From the NCBI RefSeq assembly GCF_029143285.1, contig NZ_JAPDSH010000003.1:1-64000 (forward strand): 64,000 nt of DNA. Reading direction: 5' to 3'. Shown in pieces: positions 8,155 to 16,042 of this stretch (position 1 is its first letter; every line of letters starts with the position of its first letter). The notes beneath the pieces were generated by a model that saw only the letters and a list, made by a program, of their open reading frames with translations, had not been told where the DNA came from and made no database searches. The DNA is from Vagococcus proximus (lineage in GTDB: Bacteria; Bacillota; Bacilli; Lactobacillales; Vagococcaceae). The position numbers and the translations under genes were made by a program.

Positions 8155-9168
8155 TTACTCATTCACTTTTTTTGATAACTTTCTAACTTTAATAATCAAG
8201 TAAACGATTATTAAAAAGATTACTATTCCTCCACCAATCAAATAATACTTAAGATACGATAGTGGTTCTTGAATCGTTCGCTCATTGATTTTCTTCGCTT
8301 CATCATTGGTTACTGTAAAATCACGATTCCATTCCCATTCACCATATTCAGATGTCGCTTTAATATAAGCCTGGTACTTACCTGGCAATAACTTATTTTC
8401 AGACAATTGAACTTGGTAAGGAAAAATTGCTTGTGGCGCCAACTGATTGTCTCCTTTCGTCTTTTCTATTAGGAGTTTAGTTGAGCCTTTTTTATAAATT
8501 TTAGTTTGCACCTTTAAATCTGGAATAATATTAGAATTAATATTTTGAATGGGGACTTCTAAAGATGGATGGCCACCGTATTGTCCAACTTTAACTTCTT
8601 CTAAATCCAACTTAGCTTTGACTTGTTTTTTAGATGTTGATAACATAATTTCAACAGGATATCCCATTTGATTATGAATCGACATACCGCCGTCTTGCTT
8701 GTCTTCACTTTCTAAACTTTCATTCTTATCTATAACATAAATTCCACCTAAAACAATTCCCTGAATCTCTTCTTTAGGAGCTGTGATAGTGAACCGTACT
8801 TCTCGACTACTATCAGCTCGAACAATCACTTCATTCTCATTCAATGTTGTTAAATCTGTTAATTTATTTTTAGCACCTTTAACCATCCTTGCTTTCGGAT
8901 CTGATTTATCAATTACTCCCTCTGCTAAAGTGCTAGCATTAACAATCATGACCTCGACTTTTTTTTCAATCTCTCCGCTATTATGAATTATAAGTTTATA
9001 CGTCTTCGTTTCTGAAGGGTTCATTCGAATATTATACATACTCCGACTATCACCTTGTTGATTATCCGGAATATTAGGGGTCACGCTTATCGAAAACCCT
9101 TCCCCATGACCAATCATAGATACCATTAGAAATAATACTCCTAGAAAGAATACTGTTATCTTTTTCAT
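8155..9168 (-). CDS. WxL-interacting membrane protein (DUF916 + DUF3324)
   Basis: 337 residues: signal peptide (1-25), a DUF916 domain (about 27-150, with SISVTPNIPDNQ and the SETKTYKLIIHNSG strand), a DUF3324 domain (about 155-290), a transmembrane helix (about 307-327) and a basic tail. In the family the first domain binds peptidoglycan and the second a host protein, and the protein assembles with WxL proteins on the cell wall. It is the last gene of the WxL cluster, 59 bases after the small WxL protein. AAAGGAG precedes the ATG. Confidence 0.92.
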   Translation of the reverse strand: MKKITVFFLGVLFLMVSMIGHGEGFSISVTPNIPDNQQGDSRSMYNIRMNPSETKTYKLIIHNSGEIEKKVEVMIVNASTLAEGVIDKSDPKARMVKGAKNKLTDLTTLNENEVIVRADSSREVRFTITAPKEEIQGIVLGGIYVIDKNESLESEDKQDGGMSIHNQMGYPVEIMLSTSKKQVKAKLDLEEVKVGQYGGHPSLEVPIQNINSNIIPDLKVQTKIYKKGSTKLLIEKTKGDNQLAPQAIFPYQVQLSENKLLPGKYQAYIKATSEYGEWEWNRDFTVTNDEAKKINERTIQEPLSYLKYYLIGGGIVIFLIIVYLIIKVRKLSKKVNE

Positions 9169-9227
9169 TAAGACTTCTCCTTTTTACTTGATTAAACAAA
9201 AATAAGGACCAAAGTCCTTATTTTTAA

Positions 9228-9974
9228 TTATTTCACTGGTACAGCTGCTTCTTGGCCAGAATTATTTGTGCCTTGGGAAAGTTTCCAAGTTAAATCCGAT
9301 TTATACTCTGTTGTTGATTTAGCAGTTGCTGCGGTTGCTTGTGGGATACGTAATTTTGTTTTACTATAGTCAAATAAAAATTTTCCAGCACTTTCTTCAC
9401 CTTTAGGTGCTGTAAAGATCGCCGTAGGTTCACTATTTTTTTTAGCATCCACTGTTACTAGTTGAATATCTGTCATTCCAAATTTATCAGATGACAACTC
9501 GCCATCTCGTCCCGTTACATCTTTAGCTTTAATTGAAAAATCAATACTCATTATCTCTAAAGCATCTTTCACTGCTCTTGTTGTTTCTTCGGGTTCTGTC
9601 GTCTTATGAGGCGCTATAAATTGTTCTGCTTGAACTGATACTGTCCAACCTAGTTCTTCACCTGTATAGTCAACCACACCTACTGTATCTCTAACTGCAT
9701 TATTATGATTATCACTTTCATTAGAGTTATCTTTTAGTTTTGCTATACTTTCGCTTCCTACTTGGCCAGGTTCAAAATCAAATGTCGGTACTACCAACTC
9801 TTTATTAGCCGCATCTTTATTTACAAAACTTAATTCACCCTTTTCAAAAGTAACATGTCCTACGGTTTTTCCTGCCTGATCATCCTTCACAGAGACTGCA
9901 TTGGCAACTAAACCTATTGAACTCCCTCCCAATGCAATACCTGATACTAATAATACTTTAATCGTTTTTTTCAT
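9228..9974 (-). CDS. WxL domain surface protein
   Basis: 248 residues with a signal peptide ending near NAVSVK and the WxL domain: a first W motif in ELGWTVSVQAEQF and the C-terminal DLTWKLSQGTN. WxL domains bind peptidoglycan without covalent anchoring. The start overlaps the end of the LPQTG gene by 17 bases, showing operon organisation. Similar small WxL proteins are typically exported together with a DUF916/DUF3324 partner, encoded next here. Confidence 0.93.
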   Translation of the reverse strand: MKKTIKVLLVSGIALGGSSIGLVANAVSVKDDQAGKTVGHVTFEKGELSFVNKDAANKELVVPTFDFEPGQVGSESIAKLKDNSNESDNHNNAVRDTVGVVDYTGEELGWTVSVQAEQFIAPHKTTEPEETTRAVKDALEIMSIDFSIKAKDVTGRDGELSSDKFGMTDIQLVTVDAKKNSEPTAIFTAPKGEESAGKFLFDYSKTKLRIPQATAATAKSTTEYKSDLTWKLSQGTNNSGQEAAVPVK

Positions 9975-10293
9975 GTTTAAATTCTCCCTTATTACTTTTT
10001 TTATTATCTAAAACTCGCCATCTAAAATATAACCCCATTATACCTACTACTACTAGACTTGACCCTCCCCACAGACGAGATACTTTTTCTTCTCCTGTTT
10101 GCGGAAGACGTCCCCTATGCTGAGTCGTTACTTTAATTGATTTTGGGTGTAATGGCCAAGACGGATTAGGTAAAAACGTGACACTCGTTTGACTTCTTTC
10201 ATCACTATTCACTTCTTTAGCTGAACTACTTACTCCTATGAAACACCCCATCACTACTATAAAACCTATAAAAAAACAAAGTTTACTTTTCAT
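9958..10293 (-). CDS. Small LPQTG cell-wall-anchored protein
   Basis: 111 residues: signal peptide (1-25), a short extracellular stretch and a sortase signal made of LPQTG, a hydrophobic helix and a positively charged tail (RWRVLDNKK). Short LPxTG proteins of this type are regular members of enterococcal WxL clusters. It overlaps both neighbours (11 bases with the upstream lectin gene, 17 with the WxL gene). The mature exposed part is only about 55 residues, so it may be a scaffold or linker rather than an adhesin. Confidence 0.88.
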   Translation of the reverse strand: MKSKLCFFIGFIVVMGCFIGVSSSAKEVNSDERSQTSVTFLPNPSWPLHPKSIKVTTQHRGRLPQTGEEKVSRLWGGSSLVVVGIMGLYFRWRVLDNKKSNKGEFKHEKND

Positions 10294-12766
10294 ACTCCAA
10301 CACCTCTTTTAATGGAAATACGTTTTGATTTTTATAAGTTTGTCCAACTTGATTATCTATTAAAAACCATGTAATAGTTGTATCATAGATCAATTCTTTC
10401 TTTGTCCACATATAACTATTAGGTGCCACAATTAAATCTGCCTGTAGATTATTACGGGCGCTATTGTTATCTTTCACCCCAATAACAAATTCTTTCGCTT
10501 TAGCTGTTCCGCTTATAAGAGTAGTCATTTCTTTTCCAATAAACTGATTTGCCACTCTCAGTTCTAACCCTTTGTCCGGTACTTGTGTTTCACCTGTAAA
10601 ATCAGTTAATTTAGCTTTTAGTTGCCAATTTGGTTCAAGTACAGTACTTTCCACCTCAATATATATTTGGTCTGTTACTCTGTCCAATACCTGTGCGCCT
10701 GCTTGCATTTTTCCTTTAAAAGACAGCCCTCCCTCTAATGATGCAAACCATGTCATTCCATCATATCTCAGATTAACCACTTGCCTATTTTCATTAAACG
10801 GAATTACTAACTCTCCTTTCTCATTTATTTCCTCCAATCCCAAATTATTTTCAATATAATTGAAATGCTTGTCCAGCATATCTGTTGGTACTAAGACAGA
10901 TAGTTGCTCGTCTTTGGGCTCATAAATTTTACTTTCAACCATTTCTTTAGGCAATAACTTGTCATCCAATCCATTATTATAAACATAGTTGACGGTAATA
11001 GGTTGACGATCCAGTACTTCTAAACAAACTGGTTTTTCAGATTTTGTTACACCGTTCTCACCTTCAGCTAAACCAGTAATCATACTTTTTTTATCCTCTT
11101 CTAAATTCTTCATATCTTCAACAATTAAATCTAGCTCAATTTCTTGATTATCCTCATATCCATCATTACCATTAACACTACCATCAACTTTGATTTTAAC
11201 TAATTCAATTCCTTCTTGTTCTACTAAAGAAACATCTACTTCATCCATCAATTCTTTTTTTTTTGACCCAATACGATAGTTATAAATTCTTGCCTTAGAA
11301 CTCTCCCTATCCAATATTATGCCTTTAGGTAATCTCAAAGAAGTTGTCACATTCTGCCAGTGCTTTACTTTCGTGTCATTCGTTTTGCTATTTTCAACTA
11401 AATTATTACTCTTTAATGTCAGTTTATTTCCCTTAGATACTTTAATTTTTTCTGAATACTCTTTATCGTTAGCCTCTCGTTTCTTAATCGCTAATTTTTC
11501 ATTCACGTTCGGATCATCTGGTAATTTAGTAACCGCAATCGCCGATGATGCAGACATATCTCCAGTGGACCCTGTGTATCCCCACCACACTTCTTTAGGT
11601 TCTCCCATTTTAAAGCCAAAAACAGCATTGATATCAGCTATATCCATTGATTGATATGAAACTAAGCTATGGTCTGTCTCCATTGGATTTTCCGACTCAG
11701 ATTGATCTCTATAGACTACTTGCATATCTGTCTCCGCCGTTAAACTCCCACTATTAGTACCAGTTGGGTTCCATGATATTTGAAATTTGTGCCATTTCCC
11801 ATCACCTAGGTCAACTTTAGAAAACGCTAAAGATTCATGCGGAATAAGATCGTTTGGTTCGTTAGCATACCCTTTAACAAACCCCATATGTGATCCTTTT
11901 TTATTAAAATTGCTCCCATTACTTCCTCTTACATTATGAACATCATTATCAACTGCACCAAAATCACCTGATACTCGTGGGTTTAAATGAGTATCCAATT
12001 CAAAAGATAAGGAATTTTTCACTCTTCTATTTTTAGGACTTTGTTGTGCTGCTATCCCACTGACTTTTGGACCATTTACTCCTAGATAGGCACCTTCGGC
12101 ATTACCGTTTGAGGCATATTGACCACCTTTTTTTCCTATATCGGTTGCATTTTTACCATCCTTATCATTATGTAAAGTAAACGTAATCCCATCAGCAATT
12201 TCGCCATTATTTCTATCTCCAAGATAAATATAAGATTCATAAGTAAACTTTTTAGATAAATCAACTTTAGTTTTGGCCCAAATAGATGTCGATGTTCCCT
12301 TAGCAGGACGAACTGCTGCATCAGTCAACTGTAATACTTTATCTTCTCGTTGAATTTCTCCTTGCTGCCCTTTTTCTGGATCAGGATTTAAAGTAGATCC
12401 CCCATTTAATCGTTGGATAATATTTGGCGGTGAAAAGACATCTAATATTTTTTGAACATCTTCAATTTTATTTCCATGTATATCAATCAAACTCGGTATC
12501 TTTGATATACTTCTTTCTGTCCCCTCGTCAAATCGTTTGTAACTTACTTGGCTTTCTTGATTATTTTCTTCAGTTGATATTACATCACTTGAGCATTCTT
12601 CTTTAATTTCTGTTTCAACTTCTGAATTAAATTCTCCTTTTATCTGACAAGAGCCTATTGTCTCATTTTCATTTTTTTTCACAATTTGTGTAAGGCCCGA
12701 CTTAGTAATAAGCTGAGAACCCAACACCCCTATCATGACTAATACTTTGAGCTTATTAAATTTCAA
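10283..12766 (-). CDS. Large WxL protein with L-type lectin domain
   Basis: 827 residues. Signal peptide, then a low-complexity acidic stretch, an L-type lectin-like domain (about 130-390: SIWAKTKVDLSKKFTYES, GIADGITFTLHND-type strand, DLGDGKWHKFQISW), a middle region of about 200 residues, a MucBP-like segment (about 585-665) and a C-terminal WxL domain with PNWQLKAKL and TITWFL. It is probably a wall-bound adhesin for glycans. The start is TTG at 12766, seven bases after GGAGGATATGA; an ATG four bases earlier is out of frame and stops after four codons. First gene of the WxL operon. Confidence 0.9.
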   Translation of the reverse strand: MKFNKLKVLVMIGVLGSQLITKSGLTQIVKKNENETIGSCQIKGEFNSEVETEIKEECSSDVISTEENNQESQVSYKRFDEGTERSISKIPSLIDIHGNKIEDVQKILDVFSPPNIIQRLNGGSTLNPDPEKGQQGEIQREDKVLQLTDAAVRPAKGTSTSIWAKTKVDLSKKFTYESYIYLGDRNNGEIADGITFTLHNDKDGKNATDIGKKGGQYASNGNAEGAYLGVNGPKVSGIAAQQSPKNRRVKNSLSFELDTHLNPRVSGDFGAVDNDVHNVRGSNGSNFNKKGSHMGFVKGYANEPNDLIPHESLAFSKVDLGDGKWHKFQISWNPTGTNSGSLTAETDMQVVYRDQSESENPMETDHSLVSYQSMDIADINAVFGFKMGEPKEVWWGYTGSTGDMSASSAIAVTKLPDDPNVNEKLAIKKREANDKEYSEKIKVSKGNKLTLKSNNLVENSKTNDTKVKHWQNVTTSLRLPKGIILDRESSKARIYNYRIGSKKKELMDEVDVSLVEQEGIELVKIKVDGSVNGNDGYEDNQEIELDLIVEDMKNLEEDKKSMITGLAEGENGVTKSEKPVCLEVLDRQPITVNYVYNNGLDDKLLPKEMVESKIYEPKDEQLSVLVPTDMLDKHFNYIENNLGLEEINEKGELVIPFNENRQVVNLRYDGMTWFASLEGGLSFKGKMQAGAQVLDRVTDQIYIEVESTVLEPNWQLKAKLTDFTGETQVPDKGLELRVANQFIGKEMTTLISGTAKAKEFVIGVKDNNSARNNLQADLIVAPNSYMWTKKELIYDTTITWFLIDNQVGQTYKNQNVFPLKEVLEYEK

Positions 12767-12974
12767 TCATATCCTCCTCGATTCAAAATTAGATCATCAT
12801 TTAGAAAAATTAAAATACATTATATTATTAAAGTATAGGCCTTATTACAAAATAGGTCTTTCACAGTTATCTATTTTTCTATCCACAAAAGTGCTATCTA
12901 AACAAATATCCATTAACCTACTCAATAAAAGTGTGACATAAACGATAAAAACCATTAGTTTGATTTTTTATTAA

Positions 12975-13014
12975 ACAAAAAAGTCCAACTAACAAATTGT
13001 GTCAGTTGGACTTT
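12975..13014 (-). terminator. Terminator after the deacylase gene
   Basis: AAAGTCCAACT / AGTTGGACTTT stem with a 13-base loop, then T-rich sequence on the minus strand. The 12767-12974 stretch between it and the lectin gene is AT-rich and must contain the WxL operon promoter, which I cannot place with confidence. Confidence 0.8.
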
Positions 13015-13062
13015 AAACTAATATAGATTAAAAATAATTACCTGCTTGTATCGTTAAACCAC

Positions 13063-13542
13063 TCAATCAAATTCAATAGATTCTACGACATTACCACACT
13101 TTTCTATAAATAATTTCAAATCTTTAGTTTCTAAAAAAACTGTACTTGTGTTTACGTTAGGATGTACCCCGATTATCCCAGACTCAAAATAGCTATCAAT
13201 AACCACTGTTACGTTATTAATTTTATTATTTATGACCCCTAAAGGTGTTACAGCTCCTCTTTCCAAGGATAAATAATGATTTAAATCTTTTTCTGATGCA
13301 AAGCTCAGTGGACGAGAGCCTATGGTTGCCTTTAATTCTTTTAAATTTACACGATAAGTATTCTTAACAACAATAATATAATAATTCCTCTTTTTATCAT
13401 CACGTAAAAATAAATTTTTAGCAATCCTATCAGTATTTTTTAACGATAAGCTATTCATCTCTTCAATAGTAGTAATTGGTGGATGATTAATAACATCGTA
13501 ATCTATACATAAGTCTTCAAATACATCTCTTATATTTTTCAT
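13063..13542 (-). CDS. YbaK/ProX-type aminoacyl-tRNA deacylase
   Basis: 159 residues covering the whole YbaK/ProRS-associated domain: HPPITTIEEM, AKNLFLRDDKKRNYYIIVV, a lysine in VNLKELKATIG and the GAVTPLGVIN loop. The KNLFLRDxKxRxYYIIV strand is closer to the ProXp-ala (PrdX) branch than to Cys-specific YbaK. Such proteins hydrolyse mischarged tRNA-Pro in trans. It is monocistronic, just inside the attachment repeat of the distal island segment. Exact tRNA substrate not determinable. Confidence 0.85.
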   Translation of the reverse strand: MKNIRDVFEDLCIDYDVINHPPITTIEEMNSLSLKNTDRIAKNLFLRDDKKRNYYIIVVKNTYRVNLKELKATIGSRPLSFASEKDLNHYLSLERGAVTPLGVINNKINNVTVVIDSYFESGIIGVHPNVNTSTVFLETKDLKLFIEKCGNVVESIEFD

Positions 13543-13591
13543 AATGAACTCCTTGCTCCTTGAAAAGTATCTATCTAGGCAGGTGAACTAA

Positions 13592-13633
13592 CTCATTATT
13601 TATGATACGCATGTCCGTATCATAAATAATGAG
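13592..13633. repeat. Island junction: att repeat plus inverted copy
   Basis: A perfect 18-base inverted repeat (arms CTCATTATTTATGATACG at 13592-13609 and its complement at 13616-13633, spacer CATGTC). The left part through 13616 is a direct repeat of the end of rlmH (one mismatch) and on the minus strand encodes G-H-A-Y-H-K-stop. The right part matches, in inverted direction, the sequence just beyond the rlmH stop. This combination of direct repeat and terminal inverted repeat is the arrangement at the distal end of SCC elements. No T-tract follows on either strand, so it is not an ordinary terminator. Confidence 0.85.
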
Positions 13634-13842
13634 GTTATTTCTAAATAAATTTTCTCATCCTCCTTTATATCATTCTTAGATAAAAATATATTATGATTAG
13701 TTCACAGTGTATTTCAAGCAGTATTCTATTCTTTATAAAATTGTTTTCACATACATATCAAATTTTCCATTGCCTCCCACTTATTAATAGCTTACACTTG
13801 ATTAACAGACATATATTGTCCATTAATAAAAAAGGAGGGGGG

Positions 13843-14778
13843 ATTATCAACCACCGATTACTCTATATGTATACCCAATTACTACAACGAAAAGTCATTC
13901 ATAAACAAAAAATGAGTGAGCTATTTGGTGTTAACACTCGGACTATCCAACGGGATTTAGCCACTCTAAAAGATTTTTTAACCCTACACTCGCCTGATAG
14001 TATGCTGCTTTACAAACGCTCACTAAACGGTTATATACTTGAATCTAATACTGTCTTAAATAAAGAATATCTATTAGTCTTAACAAAGATTCTTTTAGAA
14101 AGTCGTTCTTTAACAAAATCCGAACTACTTACTATTATCAATCAACTTAGCACTAATCTTGATTCATCGGATAAAAAAGAACTTTACCGCCTTTACGGCA
14201 ATGAACTGAACCATTATATCGGACCCAAACATGAGAAACCATTAGCTCACTTCATTTGGAACCTTACGGAAAAAATAACAGATAATCAAGAAATAAAACT
14301 ATTATATAAACGCAGTGATAAACAAGTTAATACTTATTATCTTATTCCGCAATCTATTATTTTCTCTGACTTCTATTTCTACCTTACTGCCTATAATATT
14401 AATAAGAAACAAGTTAATACATACCGAGTTGATCGCATATTAGCTATCGAGAACTATAAAAACCAGGCAACTAACACAACGATTAAAGTTGAAGATAGTG
14501 AGTTCCGAAAACATGCCCACCTCATGCAAGTGGATAAATTAGTTACCGTTACAGTTGAATTTAGCGGTACCTTGGAAGCTCTTCTTGATAAATTCCCTCA
14601 TCATAGTCTATTAGAAAATAGTCCAGGGGAACTGCCACAAATAGAAATCACGGCTTATCAGAAAGGTTTAGAAATGTGGTTGTTTAGTCAACGTGATTTA
14701 GTTAAAATACTCGGACCAGAGTCATTTAAAACAGACTATCTAGCAATTTTAAATTGTATGCTTAGTTATTATAAATAG
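13843..14778 (+). CDS. WYL-domain transcriptional regulator
   Basis: An N-terminal winged helix-turn-helix (KMSELFGVNTRTIQRDLATLKDFL) is followed by a WYL domain (IKLLYKRSDKQVNTYYLIPQSIIFSDFYFYLTAYN...YRVDRI) and a C-terminal extension. WYL proteins sense ligands and often control defence or mobile-element genes. The open frame extends upstream to 13693, but that part looks non-coding. A near-perfect AAAGGAGGGG lies four to five bases before in-frame ATT and ATC codons (13843, 13846), while the first ATG in the HTH is at 13867, about 25 bases from the ribosome site. A non-standard start at 13843 is therefore likely. It is divergent from the neighbouring deacylase, and the only plus-strand gene of the island. 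Confidence 0.85.
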   Translation: MINHRLLYMYTQLLQRKVIHKQKMSELFGVNTRTIQRDLATLKDFLTLHSPDSMLLYKRSLNGYILESNTVLNKEYLLVLTKILLESRSLTKSELLTIINQLSTNLDSSDKKELYRLYGNELNHYIGPKHEKPLAHFIWNLTEKITDNQEIKLLYKRSDKQVNTYYLIPQSIIFSDFYFYLTAYNINKKQVNTYRVDRILAIENYKNQATNTTIKVEDSEFRKHAHLMQVDKLVTVTVEFSGTLEALLDKFPHHSLLENSPGELPQIEITAYQKGLEMWLFSQRDLVKILGPESFKTDYLAILNCMLSYYK

Positions 14779-14816
14779 AAGTAAAAAGAGATATCTTTCT
14801 CTTTTTGCTTCTATTT
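14773..14816 (+). terminator. Terminator of the WYL gene
   Basis: AAATAGAAGTAAAAAGAGA pairs with TCTCTTTTTGCTTCTATTT around a short TATCTT loop, overlapping the stop codon. The arms are A/T rich, so it could also work on the minus strand. Confidence 0.7.
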
Positions 14817-14912
14817 ATTATCCAGTCTACCGCCTTTGTAGACAATTTCTTAAAACTAACCCTCCCACCATTAACAAATAGTGTATTTTTTCTGTCTTTT
14901 TATCCCTCATCA

Positions 14913-15263
14913 CTAATTATTATCTGGTTCACCATACTTATTTGTTGACTCGTCTCCTTTTTTTATTAAGAAGTACAAACCAAATGGGGGAAAGAGAGCT
15001 TGCCATACCATATAGTACCAAGGTTTTCCCACATCATGATACCGACGTACTGTTAATGCTAGGCTTAAAACAAAAAGGATTAATATTCCAATATTCCCTA
15101 AAAAATGACTAACACTGTCCAATATCCCAACAATTATAGCTAACCCAAACAGCCCTACACCGGCCCACCAATAGTTACCTCTACTCGTTCTCCCTTCAAA
15201 ATTAAAAATATTATCTACCATTAAACGGCTTGCTTCTTTTATTTTTGCTATATTTTCTTCCAT
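14913..15263 (-). CDS. DUF805 membrane protein
   Basis: A small membrane protein with the DUF805 pattern: FNFEGRTSRGNYWW, then three hydrophobic helices and LALTVRRYHDVGKPWYYM (RRxHDxG is diagnostic) and a short hydrophilic C-terminus. Function of the family is unknown. A longer frame begins at a TTG at 15305, but the ATG at 15263 (MEENIAK) gives the usual family length (116 residues). Sits downstream of the Mor-like gene on the same strand. Confidence 0.85.
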   Translation of the reverse strand: MEENIAKIKEASRLMVDNIFNFEGRTSRGNYWWAGVGLFGLAIIVGILDSVSHFLGNIGILILFVLSLALTVRRYHDVGKPWYYMVWQALFPPFGLYFLIKKGDESTNKYGEPDNN

Positions 15264-15318
15264 AACTGTTCCCAACTTTCTTCTATTATTTTCACTAATC
15301 TTCAATATTACTATTTTA

Positions 15319-15684
15319 CTAAGCCTTCATCTTCTTCAATAATCGCTTAATATGTCGCTCAGAGTAACCTAATTCTTTTGCTAATTCCTTTGGACTTTTT
15401 TGATTTTTTTGTTTGTTAATTAATACTGGCAAATGTTTTCTATCCACAAGCTTCAACGGGAAGGTTACTTGAATCCCTTTGAATTCCTCATAAATTAATA
15501 ACGCATTCTTTTTTCCAATTAATTTGACTAAGTCTTGGTAAACTGGGTACCAATTTTTAATTTCCTGCTGAATTATCATTCCCTCCTTTAAAATAATGTC
15601 ATATTCATCATAAAACAGTTTTCTCCCATAAACTAACTCCCTTGTCATAGTCAAAAACCTTTCAAATGTCATTAAGTCGACCAA
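15319..15684 (-). CDS. Mor/C-type helix-turn-helix protein
   Basis: 121 residues. The C-terminal half, IGKKNALLIYEEFKGIQVTFP then KELAKELGYSERHIKRLLKK, has the layout of Mor-type activators (a beta-strand dimerisation segment followed by a helix-turn-helix). The N-terminus (TFERFLTMTRELVYGRKL) is not recognised. Start: TTG at 15684 or ATG at 15672 (MTFERF); neither has a strong ribosome site. Probably a small regulator of the island; target unknown. Confidence 0.65.
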   Translation of the reverse strand: MVDLMTFERFLTMTRELVYGRKLFYDEYDIILKEGMIIQQEIKNWYPVYQDLVKLIGKKNALLIYEEFKGIQVTFPLKLVDRKHLPVLINKQKNQKSPKELAKELGYSERHIKRLLKKMKA

Positions 15685-15760
15685 GACTTGCTCTTGAATC
15701 TATTTATATAATACAACAGGCAAATAGACGTAATACGTCTCTTTATTAAAAGAGTTTATC

Positions 15761-15798
15761 AAAAAGAAGTATGAGACTTAAGCCTCATACTTCTTTTT
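15761..15798. terminator. Bidirectional terminator-like hairpin
   Basis: AAAAAGAAGTATGAG pairs perfectly with CTCATACTTCTTTTT (eight-base loop); A-run on one side and T-run on the other allow it to act in both directions. It lies in the gap between the Mor-like gene and the two-gene zinc-ribbon operon. Confidence 0.7.
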
Positions 15799-15971
15799 GA
15801 AGATTATCTATATTTTATATTTTTTTATACCTCGAGAACTTCTTTTTATTTGCCTGTCCCCACTTAATTATGATTTTCCTCAAGAACTCAATAAAAAAGC
15901 TAAACATAGCACACTGATACTACTACTTTTTCACTTTCTATTTCCCTTTGAGGATTTATTTATATTTAAAC

Positions 15972-16018
15972 AAAAAAAGCATAGCAAACAGATAACTCTC
16001 TACTCTGTTTGTTATGCT
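15972..16018 (-). terminator. Terminator of the zinc-ribbon operon
   Basis: On the minus strand AGCATAACAAACAGA pairs with TCTGTTTGCTATGCT (one mismatch) and is followed by seven T, about 25 bases after the stop of the 536-residue protein. Confidence 0.8.
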
Positions 16019-16042
16019 CTTTATATGAAATTTATACTGTGA

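Noticed and set aside
13592-13633. Perfect 18-base hairpin read as a terminator between two divergent genes
   Set aside because: No T-tract on either side, lies between starts rather than ends of genes, and half of it is a copy of the rlmH end; better explained as an island junction.
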